Positions 1 to 8,212 of a stretch of 64,000 nucleotides of DNA are shown here, piece after piece. How positions within the stretch are numbered: the stretch's first letter is position 1; every line of letters begins with the position of its first letter. The notes below the pieces were generated by a model that was not told the DNA's origin, searched no databases, and saw only the letters and a program-made list of their open reading frames with translations. The translations under genes and the position numbers were made by a program. Source of the stretch: Candidatus Izemoplasmatales bacterium (GTDB lineage Bacteria > Bacillota_I > Bacilli_A > Izemoplasmatales > Hujiaoplasmataceae). The stretch lies in contig JBAZNL010000003.1 of the NCBI GenBank assembly GCA_041649275.1, positions 1 to 64,000 of the forward strand, in the 5' to 3' direction.

Positions 1-482
1 GCCTTCGGGATTCCCCGGAGGCCGGTCTGCGTGTCCTTGCAGGCGACGCCGGTGACGGCCTTGAAGTAGAAGCTCGAGAAGGCGTTGCCGAAGCGGCTCT
101 GGCGGGGGACGTTCTCCGCCGTCAGGTCGCGCGACCCGAGGACGAGCGCCTCGGGATGCGCCGCGAGTTCCTCCGACACCTTCAGGATGTCCTTGGCGAG
201 GTGCTGGCCGTCGGCGTCGCAGGTGACGTAGCCCGCGCACTCGGGCATCGTCTGCGAGGCGAAGGAGAGGGCGGTCTTGATCGCCGCGCCCTTGCCCTGG
301 TTGACGGGATGGCGGACAAGTTTCGCACCTTCCTTCTCGACGGCTTCGAAGACGGGGGCGCAGGCGGCGCGCGACCCGTCGTCGACGACGACGATCCGGT
401 CGAGGCCGAGGGCCTTCAGTTCCTTGACGAGGACGACGAGCTTGTCGTCCGGCTGGTAGGCCGGAATCAGGATCGCGTTCAC
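1..482 (-). CDS. GT2 family glycosyltransferase (3' end outside window)
   Basis: Partial gene; about 160 N-terminal residues are visible and the C-terminus lies beyond position 1. It opens with a GTG codon that overlaps the stop of the upstream gene (GTGA). The protein starts NAILIPAYQPDDKL, followed by VVVDDGS, then NQGKGAAIKTAL and TCDADGQH, the nucleotide-sugar-binding and DXD-like metal motifs of family 2 glycosyltransferases of the dolichol-phosphate-mannose synthase/GtrB type. Such enzymes transfer a sugar from a nucleotide donor to polyprenyl phosphate at the inner membrane face. The neighbours (membrane protein, NAGPA-domain protein) fit surface glycoconjugate work. The family is sure; the sugar and acceptor are not. 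Confidence 0.85.
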   Translation of the reverse strand, partial: MNAILIPAYQPDDKLVVLVKELKALGLDRIVVVDDGSRAACAPVFEAVEKEGAKLVRHPVNQGKGAAIKTALSFASQTMPECAGYVTCDADGQHLAKDILKVSEELAAHPEALVLGSRDLTAENVPRQSRFGNAFSSFYFKAVTGVACKDTQTGLRGIPK

Positions 483-874
483 GGACGGCGCCTCGATCTC
501 ACGAGCGTGATCGCGTAGAGCACGGAAGCGGCGAGGATCAGGAGCGCGCCCGCGGCGAAGAAGACGTTCACCAGGTCGGAGGATCCGCCGTAGATGTCGA
601 AGACGCCGTGGAGGACGCTGCCCGTCGCGATCGTGGCGATTCCCATCGGCCAGACGGCGAGGCCGACCTCGCCCGGGGCGGGGAGGAAGAGGAAACCGAG
701 TTCGACGGCGACGCCGCCTACAAGCGGGATCAGGAAGGCGAAGGTCATGTAGGGCGAATCGACGCCGTGGGCGAAGATCTGGTAGACGAGATGGAAGAGA
801 AGCAGGAACGCGGACGCGAACCCGTAGTTCCGCGCCCGCTTCAGGAATCGGCGCTTAGCGTCGGATGTAGACAC
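479..874 (-). CDS. Small integral membrane protein, function unknown
   Basis: 131 residues with a short basic N-terminus and four hydrophobic segments (about residues 16-34, 43-62, 72-90 and 105-124), ending in a basic tail. It starts with GTG inside the end of the NAGPA-domain gene (20-base overlap) behind an AGGTGG site, and its stop overlaps the start of the glycosyltransferase, so the three genes are translationally coupled. Small four-helix proteins next to GT2 enzymes often help in sugar-lipid handling, but no recognised family signature was seen, so the role is inferred only from position. Confidence 0.7.
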   Translation of the reverse strand: MSTSDAKRRFLKRARNYGFASAFLLLFHLVYQIFAHGVDSPYMTFAFLIPLVGGVAVELGFLFLPAPGEVGLAVWPMGIATIATGSVLHGVFDIYGGSSDLVNVFFAAGALLILAASVLYAITLVRSRRRP

Positions 875-1850
875 AGTCGCCCACCTTCCTTTCGGTGCCC
901 TCGGAGGGATTGTTCACGACGGCGCCGTCGAACCACATCGTGGCCGAACCGCCGCCGTCGAAGTTGTACGCCTGCGTGCACCCGACGAGAAGCATGATGT
1001 CCGCGAACTCCTCGATGTCGGCGCCGTGCGAGGCGTCGGTGCGGCCGTCGACGGTGACGAACATGAAGTGGTTCGCAGACACCGCGCCGAAGCCGGAGCG
1101 GGGGTTGTTCACCGCGTCCCTGGCGAGGCCGTCGTTCACGCTCGCGACCGAGACGCCGTCTCTCACGATCACCGGACCGAAGGACCAGAGCTGCCAGGCG
1201 CCGTCGTCGACGATCGACTGGAGGGGGGTCTCCTCCTCCGTATGGAACGCGACCGTTCCGTCGGCGTTCAGGACGACGCAGTCGCGGTAGGAGGCGGAGG
1301 TGCGGAGGATCATGCCGTTCCTGATGACGTAGCCGTAGTCGTAGTGGGAGGCGTAGTCGGAGTTGATCGCGAAGATCGCGTCGTGGTCCTCCGCCATCGT
1401 CGAGACGGTCTGGACGATGTTGGTCCCGCCGAAGGTGTTGAAGGCGAGGGCGGCGAGGATCTGGGAACCGTCGGTCGTGACGACGTCGGCGACGTAGACG
1501 TCGGAGTTCGAGGCGCGGATCTGATACAGCGTGATGAGGACGTTTTCGTTTTCGTACGTCCCGAGGACGGTCCCCCCGAGGAGCGCGGCGGGGACCTCGC
1601 CGGGATAGACGAGCCCGGGATCGGTCGTCGTCACCACCGGTTCCGTCGTCGTTCCCGTTCCGATCGGGCCGGTGATCGGATCGGCCGTGGTGGTCGGGAC
1701 GGTGATCGTGGTGGTGAAGACGGGATCGGTGATCACGATCCCGCCGTGCGGGATCACGAACTCGTAGAGGAGGGTGAAGGTGGTGAAGAGGAAGAGGAGG
1801 GCGTAGAAGCCCGCGATGTAGGGCAAGAGTCTTTTCGGTCCGACGGGCAT
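855..1850 (-). CDS. Phosphodiester glycosidase (NAGPA-domain) family protein
   Basis: 331 residues from the ATG at 1850, chosen over an upstream ATG at 1892 because AAGGAGG lies 9 bases before it. One N-terminal transmembrane anchor (about residues 8-28), then a Thr/Pro-rich linker, then a NAGPA domain. The end of the domain carries the typical signatures FVTVDGRTDASHGADIEEFA and YNFDGGGSATMW. In known members this domain cleaves sugar-1-phosphodiester bonds; in bacteria it is usually exported and linked to exopolysaccharide or teichoic-acid-like polymers. It is the first gene of a three-gene minus-strand operon with a membrane protein and a GT2 enzyme. The substrate is not known. Confidence 0.85.
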   Translation of the reverse strand: MPVGPKRLLPYIAGFYALLFLFTTFTLLYEFVIPHGGIVITDPVFTTTITVPTTTADPITGPIGTGTTTEPVVTTTDPGLVYPGEVPAALLGGTVLGTYENENVLITLYQIRASNSDVYVADVVTTDGSQILAALAFNTFGGTNIVQTVSTMAEDHDAIFAINSDYASHYDYGYVIRNGMILRTSASYRDCVVLNADGTVAFHTEEETPLQSIVDDGAWQLWSFGPVIVRDGVSVASVNDGLARDAVNNPRSGFGAVSANHFMFVTVDGRTDASHGADIEEFADIMLLVGCTQAYNFDGGGSATMWFDGAVVNNPSEGTERKVGDCVYIRR

Positions 1851-2085
1851 GGCGCTTCGCCTCCTTCCATGGATATCATAACGCGCCATCATGAAGATAC
1901 GATGAACGTCGCGTCGCGATTGCGTGAGGTCCGGTGTTCCGGACGCCCTTCCATTGTATCATAGATGGTCTATCTCGCGCCAACGAATGACATGCAACCA
2001 AATGAAGTCGCCCACGAACCTACGTTGGCTAGTTATTTGATGAGTATTGAAAAAATAAAATAGCTACAAAAATATCTATATATGA

Positions 2086-2098
2086 TATGATAATCATA
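2086..2098. promoter_or_regulatory. Inverted repeat at the toxin-antitoxin promoter
   Basis: TATGAT-A-ATCATA is a perfect 6-1-6 inverted repeat that includes a good -10 hexamer (TATGAT), 12 bases before the antitoxin ATG. Phd/YefM antitoxins normally repress their own operon by binding palindromes over the promoter, so this is a plausible operator. The surrounding 60 bases are strikingly AT-rich for this genome. Confidence 0.5.
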
Positions 2099-2110
2099 GA
2101 GGTGAATACG

Positions 2111-2359
2111 ATGTTGATTGCGACCGAAAAAATCATCAGTGTCACGGAGGCGAACCAGAATTTCAGCAAACTCGCGAAGAAAGCCGATACCGACGGTTAC
2201 GTCATGATCTTCAAGCGCAACAAACCGGCATATGTGATGTTCGATGTCGACAAGATGACTGCCGCGATGAAAGAGGAATTCGAAAAGATGCACATGCGTC
2301 TCATGTCCGAACAGCTGATCGCGGAATATGGCGAAGCCTACGGCAAACTGGCGAAATGA
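2111..2359 (+). CDS. Phd/YefM family antitoxin
   Basis: 82 residues from the ATG at 2111, which has AGAGGTG 6 bases upstream; an in-frame earlier start has no ribosome site. The N-terminus (ISVTEANQNFSKLAKKAD) and the following VMIFKRNKPAYVMF strand match the Phd_YefM fold: a DNA-binding N-terminal half, then a C-terminal helix that plugs the toxin (EEFEKMHMRLMSEQLI). It overlaps the Doc-like toxin by ATGA. The expected role is to neutralise the toxin and repress the operon, probably through the inverted repeat just upstream. Confidence 0.9.
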   Translation: MLIATEKIISVTEANQNFSKLAKKADTDGYVMIFKRNKPAYVMFDVDKMTAAMKEEFEKMHMRLMSEQLIAEYGEAYGKLAK

Positions 2360-2766
2360 TCTGGAGCAAAGAGTTCATCATCGAACTCCATGAACGGCTG
2401 ATCGCCGCAACCGGTGGACGCCGCGGCATCCGCGAAATCGAACGTATCGACTCAGCACTTCAGTCGATCCAACAGACATTCGACGGCAACGATCTGCATC
2501 CTAGCCCCATCGAAAAGGCGGCGCGCCTGGCGTATGCGCTCTGTACGAGTCACCCTTTCATCGATGGCAACAAGAGGATCGCGATGCATGTGATGGCACT
2601 CATGCTACGATCGGAAGGACTCCCCTACGTACCTTCGAACAATGAGGTCGTCAGAATCGGATTCTCGCTGGCATCCGGCGGGTTGACGTATGAGGATCTC
2701 GTCCAATGGGTGAAGGACACGATCGCTGAAGCATCGAGAAGAGACCGGACGGGGAAAGCCGCATGA
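2356..2766 (+). CDS. Doc-like Fic-domain toxin
   Basis: 136 residues with the Fic/Doc core HPFIDGNKR at residues 66-74, in which the Lys in place of the second Gly of true Fic proteins is typical of Doc kinases that phosphorylate EF-Tu rather than AMPylate. The preceding helix (ARLAYALCTS) and the following hydrophobic helix fit the death-on-curing family in length and order. Its start overlaps the antitoxin stop (ATGA) and its stop overlaps the start of a GH32 gene (ATGA at 2763), an uncommon case of a toxin coupled to a metabolic gene. Confidence 0.9.
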   Translation: MIWSKEFIIELHERLIAATGGRRGIREIERIDSALQSIQQTFDGNDLHPSPIEKAARLAYALCTSHPFIDGNKRIAMHVMALMLRSEGLPYVPSNNEVVRIGFSLASGGLTYEDLVQWVKDTIAEASRRDRTGKAA

Positions 2767-4211
2767 GCAATGCCGACCGCTTCATCGCGCGCCATGCGCG
2801 ATCCATCCGGGAAGAAGACCGGTTCCGGTTCCACGTCGCCGCCCCCGTCGGTTGGATCAACGATCCGAACGGGTTCTCGTTCTTCGATGGGAAAATCCAC
2901 CTGTTCTACCAGTCCAACCCCTACGCGACCCACTGGGGACCGATGCACTGGGGACACGTCGCAAGCGACGACTTCGTCAAGTGGACGAGGCTTCCCGTCG
3001 CGCTCACGCCCGGCGCCGGGAAGGGCGTCCTCGGATGCTTCTCGGGATCGGCGGTGACCCACGACGGAAAGCACGCACTCGTCTATACCCGCGCCGGCCT
3101 CTTCCGCCAGGTCCAGTGCCTCGCCACCTCGACGGACGGGATCGAGTATGTCGAATACGAACGCAATCCCGTCGTCGACGGGACGATGCTCCCGCGGGAC
3201 TCCTCGAAGGCCGACTTCCGCGACCCGAAGGTCTGGTTCGAGGACGGAGCCTTCCACATGCTCGTCGCCAACCGGAACGCATCCGATCCCTACGCGAAGC
3301 TGCTCCTGTACCGCTCCTCCGACCTGATGAAGTGGACGTACGTCGGGATCGTCCTCAGGAACGGTGAAGCCCTGAGGCCGAAACTCGGGGTCATGCTCGA
3401 ATGCCCGGACCTGGTCCGTTTCCCCGCAGGCGACGCGATCCTCGTCAGCCCGCAGGACATCCCCGGTCACCGGAACCGCCACGGCACCGCCTGCGTCGTC
3501 GGCCGGTTCGATCCGAAGACCGGCGTTTTTTCCGACTGGAATTTCGAAGCGATCGCCGAGATCGACCTCGGCCTCGACTTCTACGCGCCGCAGACGACGG
3601 TCATGCCCGACGGGCGCGTCGTCATGGTCGCATGGATGCAGAGCTGGAATCGCCGTCCGGCCTACGCCTCGACCGGATTCGCGGGAGCGCTCACGTTCCC
3701 GCGCGAACTCTCTCTGAAGGACGGAAGGCTTCATCAATGGCCCGTCCGCGAGCTCGAATGGTACCATCGCAACCCCCTCGACCTGACTGTCGACCTCCCC
3801 GCCGGGCGCGACTTCCAAGATCCGCGCCTCTCGGGCTTCGCCCAGGACATCGACATCTCGTTTACACCCGGCCCGGGCAGGACGGGGATTACCGTCTTCT
3901 GCGATGCGGAAGGAAACGGTCTGTCGATCGACTACGACGACGGAAGGGTCGTCCTCGACCGCCGCGCCGTCGCCGGACCGCTCCTGCCGACCGACGAAAC
4001 CGCGAACTTCGTGACCGCCGACTGTCCGCTTTTGGATGGGAAGGTCCGGATCCGCCTGATCCTCGACCGTTACTCCTGCGAGGTCTTCCTCGCGGACGGC
4101 AGGACGACCCTGACGGCGACCGCGTTTCCGGCGCCGGAGCGCGAAAATGTTTGGTTTTCGTCCGACGTCCCGGTCGCGATCACAGTGCACAAGCGCGACG
4201 TCGTGCGATAA
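2763..4211 (+). CDS. Cytosolic GH32 beta-fructosidase
   Basis: 482 residues without a signal peptide. All three GH32 catalytic motifs are present: WINDPNG with nucleophile Asp34, FRDP with Asp154 as transition-state stabiliser, and ECPD with acid/base Glu213, on a five-bladed propeller, followed by a C-terminal beta-sandwich. Likely hydrolyses sucrose, sucrose-6-phosphate or imported fructo-oligosaccharides inside the cell. It is closely similar to the lipoprotein GH32 at 19405-21426, including the C-terminal LRLILDRYSCE-type motif, so the two probably work on the same sugar in different compartments. Its ATG overlaps the toxin stop, so it is co-transcribed with a toxin-antitoxin pair. Confidence 0.93.
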   Translation: MSNADRFIARHARSIREEDRFRFHVAAPVGWINDPNGFSFFDGKIHLFYQSNPYATHWGPMHWGHVASDDFVKWTRLPVALTPGAGKGVLGCFSGSAVTHDGKHALVYTRAGLFRQVQCLATSTDGIEYVEYERNPVVDGTMLPRDSSKADFRDPKVWFEDGAFHMLVANRNASDPYAKLLLYRSSDLMKWTYVGIVLRNGEALRPKLGVMLECPDLVRFPAGDAILVSPQDIPGHRNRHGTACVVGRFDPKTGVFSDWNFEAIAEIDLGLDFYAPQTTVMPDGRVVMVAWMQSWNRRPAYASTGFAGALTFPRELSLKDGRLHQWPVRELEWYHRNPLDLTVDLPAGRDFQDPRLSGFAQDIDISFTPGPGRTGITVFCDAEGNGLSIDYDDGRVVLDRRAVAGPLLPTDETANFVTADCPLLDGKVRIRLILDRYSCEVFLADGRTTLTATAFPAPERENVWFSSDVPVAITVHKRDVVR

Positions 4212-4333
4212 TCGGATCCGTGGATGTTATCCATTATTTTCCCTCTCAAGTCTGCACTACCATCTATATGTTCAAAATGAGTCGGCATATTGAAAAACAT
4301 CAACCAATCGCGATTGACGATTCATTCCTGTGA

Positions 4334-4339
4334 TATAAT
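4334..4339 (+). promoter_or_regulatory. Candidate -10 box before the Abi-like gene
   Basis: TATAAT preceded by TTGACG, but with only 14 bases between them, shorter than normal. It lies 60 bases before the Abi-like gene in an AT-rich spacer (4212-4398) that otherwise shows nothing recognisable. Confidence 0.35.
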
Positions 4340-4398
4340 GAATATGCTGCACTAGATGATTTTCATGATGGATGGTATGGCAGGCATAAAAAAAGAAG

Positions 4399-5307
4399 TT
4401 GAGTTATGATGAACAAATTGAACATATGAGAAGCAAAGGCGTTACGTTCAATCACGTCACGATGGATCAAGCGAAAACGTATCTGGAACGGAAGAATTCA
4501 GATTTCCGCATCAAGGCCTATTGCAAGAATTACGAGGTCAAGCCTTCGACAGGGGAGTATATCAACCTGGATTTTAATTATCTGACCGAAATGGCCGAGA
4601 TTGATCACCAATTACGCCGTTTTATCACAAAGTTCATAGTCCACCTGGAACATATCCTCAAGCAGAACCTGCTTCGCGATTTGACTAACGAACCTACCGA
4701 AGACGGATTTACAATCATCTCCGATTTTCTTGTAGAAAATCCCGGGGTCCTTTCATCCATCGAGGAGAAACGCAGACAATCCGTGGTCGGGGAACTCATC
4801 GACAAATATCGTGACCGCTACTCCATGTGGAGCATACTCGAGGTTTTATCGTTCGGCGAATTCATTAAGTTGTACGGTTTCTATTATGAACGTCATCCTG
4901 CGAAAGGTAAACACGAGAACATCTTGCATCATATCAAGTTCCTCCGTAATGCTGTCGTTCATAACATTTGCCTACTCAATTCGCTGAAACGACCGTACCA
5001 GTTGTCATCATTTAGACGGTGCGAAGAAGTCGTATCATATCTATCCAGATCACCGATTTCATCGAAAGCAAGAAATAAGAATTTGGAGAATCCCGTCATC
5101 CATGATTTGATTACGGCGCTCTACGTATTTCAATCCGTATGTGCCGATCGAGACACAAAAAAGAAATATTGCGTCGAACTGAATCGTCTCTTCAAGGCGG
5201 ACTTCGTGAAGAATGGCGCCTATTTCAATGGGAATTCCATAATACAATCGAGATATGAATTTTTCATCAAATTCATTGACTACTACTCGACAACATCGTA
5301 TAATTAA
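4399..5307 (+). CDS. Abi_2/AbiD-AbiF-like abortive infection protein
   Basis: 302 residues. The opening SYDEQIEHMRSKGVTF and the later all-helical body match the Abi_2 family of phage-exclusion proteins. A conserved R-x4-H motif (RNAVVH, Arg183-His188) is of the kind seen in HEPN ribonucleases, so RNA cleavage during phage infection is the likely act; this is inference from family. The best start is TTG at 4399, just after an in-frame TAA at 4387, with only a weak GAAG site; the next ATG (4426) has no ribosome site and would remove conserved residues. The gene is clearly more AT-rich than its neighbours, suggesting transfer. Confidence 0.8.
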   Translation: MSYDEQIEHMRSKGVTFNHVTMDQAKTYLERKNSDFRIKAYCKNYEVKPSTGEYINLDFNYLTEMAEIDHQLRRFITKFIVHLEHILKQNLLRDLTNEPTEDGFTIISDFLVENPGVLSSIEEKRRQSVVGELIDKYRDRYSMWSILEVLSFGEFIKLYGFYYERHPAKGKHENILHHIKFLRNAVVHNICLLNSLKRPYQLSSFRRCEEVVSYLSRSPISSKARNKNLENPVIHDLITALYVFQSVCADRDTKKKYCVELNRLFKADFVKNGAYFNGNSIIQSRYEFFIKFIDYYSTTSYN

Positions 5308-5341
5308 TGCGAAGATCAAAACCCGACAAGGGTTTATACGT

Positions 5342-5372
5342 CCCAGCGCGATCGCGCCGGGTCGTTTTTTGT
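5342..5372 (+). terminator. Intrinsic terminator after the Abi-like gene
   Basis: GC-rich hairpin (CCC-A-GCGC with GCGC-C-GGG, loop GATC) followed by TCGTTTTTTG. Confidence 0.75.
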
Positions 5373-5416
5373 TTAGCATGAGCCTCGCGTCGAACTTGTG
5401 AAATGACGATCGCCAG

Positions 5417-5445
5417 TTGCCAACTCGTCCGAAAAGGGTTACAAT
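5417..5445 (+). promoter_or_regulatory. Promoter of the YwaF-like gene
   Basis: TTGCCA, 17 bases, TACAAT; 33 bases before the ATG at 5479. Confidence 0.6.
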
Positions 5446-5478
5446 GGTGAAGATGACTTTTCACACGGGAGACATCCG

Positions 5479-6288
5479 ATGTCCTCATCTCTCGACGGGC
5501 TCTTCTGGTCCGTGACCAACCTCAAGACGCTGATCCCCGCGACCATCCTGATGGCCGCGTTTGCCGTATTGCTCCGGAAGCTGATCGGCGCGAAGTCCGA
5601 CCGCGTCAAAAACATCCCCTTCCAGGTCATGGCCGTCGCGCTCGTCGTCCTCGAAGCCGTCAAGCAATGGCGCGACCTCTCGCAGGGGGCCTACAGCCTC
5701 TGGTCGATCCCGCTCCACTTCTCGAGCGTCTACCTCTTCCTGTTCCCGCTCACCCACTTCTCCCGCGGCGCCTTCGCGATGGCGATGCGCCCGGCGACGG
5801 CGGTCGCCGCGGGGATGACGACGATCGGGATGCTGCTCTTCCCGATGACCGTCTTCGGGGACGCCGCGGGCGGGTACTTCAAGGACTTCGGGTCGTTCCA
5901 CACGGTCACCTACCATTACGCCATCATACTCTATTTCTTCCTCTTCATCGCCCTCGGGATGCACGAACCGGACACGCGGAAGGACGCGGTCGCGACCTGG
6001 CGGCTCGTCACCGTCTACGCCCTCGTCGCCGCCCCGGTCGCGAACGCGATCGGCGTCAACTTCATGAGTTTCCTGTTCTCGAGCTTCCCGCCCCTCGAAG
6101 CGGCGCGGGTGATCCTCCGCGACGCGCTCGGGATCGTCCCCGGCCAACTGATCTACGTCGGGATCATGTACCTCGGGATGCTCGGGAGCGCGACGCTATC
6201 GACCATCCTCTACCGCGGCCTCAACCGTCTCGTCCGGCGGATCCCGCCGGGATCGGTCGCCGTTAGGGGCGCGCGCGTCGTCGCCTGA
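5479..6288 (+). CDS. YwaF/TMEM164-family integral membrane protein
   Basis: 269 residues, about seven hydrophobic helices. The stretch EAVKQWRDLSQGAYSLWSIP followed by LHFSSVYLFLFPL is the hallmark of the YwaF (TIGR02206-like) family related to TMEM164; the conserved His and the FGSFHTVTYHY motif in the fifth helix also fit. The function of bacterial members is not established (the eukaryotic TMEM164 relative acts as an acyltransferase in lipid remodelling). GGGAG sits 7 bases before the ATG. It has its own promoter and stands alone. Confidence 0.75.
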   Translation: MSSSLDGLFWSVTNLKTLIPATILMAAFAVLLRKLIGAKSDRVKNIPFQVMAVALVVLEAVKQWRDLSQGAYSLWSIPLHFSSVYLFLFPLTHFSRGAFAMAMRPATAVAAGMTTIGMLLFPMTVFGDAAGGYFKDFGSFHTVTYHYAIILYFFLFIALGMHEPDTRKDAVATWRLVTVYALVAAPVANAIGVNFMSFLFSSFPPLEAARVILRDALGIVPGQLIYVGIMYLGMLGSATLSTILYRGLNRLVRRIPPGSVAVRGARVVA

Positions 6289-6639
6289 CGACGTCGCTTC
6301 ACGAAAGAGATCGGAGGCGGGCGCATGGCCGTCAGACGCTCCTCCGCGGACGGGCTTCCCGTCTACGGAGCGCATCGAAGAGACAACGAGGAACACGTCT
6401 TCCGTTACGTCCCGAACCCCTCGGGGCGGACCGCGGCGCCCGAGGATCCCCCCCGCGCCGGCGAAGCCCGATCCCGACCGCATCCTCGGCAGGGATATGA
6501 ACGGCGACGAGGACGAATGACGAAACGGCACGGAAATTTCCGTGCCGTTTTCTTTTGAATGTCTGTCCATCCGCCCGCGGGCGTGATACAATGGGATGAG
6601 ACGTCCGGAGGATCGCTTCGGACCATACGGGGGTGCACC
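6289..6639. other. Gene-poor spacer with one doubtful short ORF
   Basis: About 350 bases between the YwaF-like gene and the Mrr-like gene. A GGAGG site at 6313-6317 stands 7 bases before an ATG (6325), but that frame runs through the strong terminator at 6523-6557 and its product is Arg/Pro-rich and repetitive. Another frame reads openly to a TGA at 6518-6520 just before the terminator and ends in an acidic MNGDEDE tail, but lacks a start. A decayed or very small gene ending before the terminator is possible; nothing firmer can be said. Confidence 0.4.
6523..6557 (+). terminator. Strong intrinsic terminator
   Basis: A perfect 14-bp inverted repeat (AAACGGCACGGAAA with its complement, 6523-6550), followed by TCTTTTG. 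Its existence implies a transcript ending here, either from the 5479 gene or from a small gene in the spacer. Confidence 0.85.
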
Positions 6640-8211
6640 ATGGACGCGTTCAACCAGGAAACCAGGAAGAAGATCGAGGAAGCCGTGCTATCCTTCCTCC
6701 GCCGGAACGGACCCGCGGAGCGGAAGAAGCTGTTCTCCCCCGCCTACGTCGCCCTGCAGGTGACCGACGAGGACATCAAGGACAACGCCCCCTCGGGGAA
6801 CTACTCGAAGGCGAAGAGCTACATCGGGATGATCGTGAGCGAACTCGTCGCCGAGGGAAAGGTCCTCGCTTCTCCCGAGGGCGCCCTCTCGGCGCCCGCG
6901 CCGAAGCCGGAGCCCGTCGTGGAGAAGAAACCGGTCAAGGTCGCCGAGAAGGCGATGCCGCTGTCGGATGCCGCCTACAAGGCGCTCGTGCTCCGCATCC
7001 TCGGGAAGTACCTCTCCGCCGAAGAGACCCTCGACAACGATCCCAACTCGCTCGCCGGCGTGCTCCGCTCCCAGACCGGGGCGATGCTCAGGAAGCATCC
7101 CGAACTCGCGGCTAAGGACGAGGAGACCATCTTCCGGACGGTCTCTTCCGAGATCGAGAAGACCAAGGGCTTCAGGGACCGCTTCCACAGGGAGAAGGAA
7201 TCCGAACCCGAACCCGAGCCCGCCCCCAGGACGGAAGCGCCCAAGCCGGAACCGGCGAAATCCGCCAAGACCGTCAAGAAACCGACCTCCGAACCGGAGC
7301 CGACAAAGCCGAACGGCGCGAAGGCGCGCCAGACGCTCGTGCTCCGCATCCTCGACCATTACCTCTCGGGCGAGGAGACCCTCGACAACGACCCGAACTC
7401 GCTCGCGGGCGTCCTCAGGAGCCAGACGGGCGCGATCCTCAAGAACCACCCGGAACTCGCCGGCAAGGACGAGGACGAGGTCTTCGCGACCGTGACCGCC
7501 GAGATCGAGAAGACCAAGGGCTTCAAGGACCGCTTCGCCTCCCGGACGGCGCCCGAACCCGAGAAGGCTCCCGCCGTCAAGCCGGCGCGGAAGCGGGCGA
7601 AGAAAGCCGAGCCCGAACCCCAGGGCGAACCGGCCTTCCCGATCGAGTCGATCGACCGCCTGATCCGCGAGACGGCTGCGAAGCACGCCCTCTGCGTGTC
7701 CGGCAAGTTGTCGCGCGAAAGATACGAGAAGGTCCTCCTCCTCGCCGTCAGCCACCTTTTCGCCGATGCCGAGGAGTTCTTCGAGAACTTCTCGTTCCAG
7801 CTGATCAAGCGGCTCTACGGGACCGCCGTCATCGACCAGAAGTTCACCCCCGGTCCCGAGGACGAGGGCGTCGACGGCGAGATCGTCGTCGAGGATCCCG
7901 CCGGCTACCGCGAGACGATCATGATGCAGGCGAAGACGAAGAAGAACGACAAGGCCTCGATCTCGATGAAGGTCCTGCGCGAGTACGTCGGCGTGATGCA
8001 CCTCCGCGGCGCCGACAAGGTACTCATCATCTCCAACTCGACGATCACGAAGGACGCCAAGGAGAAGTCGAAGCGGCTCAAGTACGTGAAGCTTGTCGAC
8101 GTCAGGGAGCTCGTCGAGTGGATGAAGAAGACGAGGTTCGGCCTTGTCGTCGAGGACGGCGCCCCGAAGATCGACGCGGCCCTGCTCCGCGAGCTGATCG
8201 GGGTCAAGTGA
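6640..8211 (+). CDS. Mrr-like restriction endonuclease with a duplicated middle domain
   Basis: 523 residues from the ATG at 6640 (GGGGGTG just upstream; earlier in-frame ATG lacks a site). Order: an N-terminal winged-helix-like domain (about 1-80); a Pro/Lys/Glu linker; a 69-residue helical domain (about 115-183); a second linker; a near-copy of that domain (about 231-299, sharing ETLDNDPNSLAGVLRSQTGA and EIEKTKGF); a third linker; and a C-terminal Mrr_cat-type nuclease domain with GVDG and QAKTKK (about 410-433), the Asp...Gln-x-Lys active site. Mrr enzymes cut modified or foreign DNA. The gene after it, a PP-loop ATPase, follows with a one-base gap, so the two are an operon. The repeated domain is not one I recognise. 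Confidence 0.8.
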   Translation: MDAFNQETRKKIEEAVLSFLRRNGPAERKKLFSPAYVALQVTDEDIKDNAPSGNYSKAKSYIGMIVSELVAEGKVLASPEGALSAPAPKPEPVVEKKPVKVAEKAMPLSDAAYKALVLRILGKYLSAEETLDNDPNSLAGVLRSQTGAMLRKHPELAAKDEETIFRTVSSEIEKTKGFRDRFHREKESEPEPEPAPRTEAPKPEPAKSAKTVKKPTSEPEPTKPNGAKARQTLVLRILDHYLSGEETLDNDPNSLAGVLRSQTGAILKNHPELAGKDEDEVFATVTAEIEKTKGFKDRFASRTAPEPEKAPAVKPARKRAKKAEPEPQGEPAFPIESIDRLIRETAAKHALCVSGKLSRERYEKVLLLAVSHLFADAEEFFENFSFQLIKRLYGTAVIDQKFTPGPEDEGVDGEIVVEDPAGYRETIMMQAKTKKNDKASISMKVLREYVGVMHLRGADKVLIISNSTITKDAKEKSKRLKYVKLVDVRELVEWMKKTRFGLVVEDGAPKIDAALLRELIGVK

Positions 8212-8212
8212 G

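Noticed and set aside
6325..6558. 77-codon ORF with a good GGAGG site
   Set aside because: It reads through a perfect terminator hairpin and gives an Arg/Pro-rich product; kept only as a note on the spacer.
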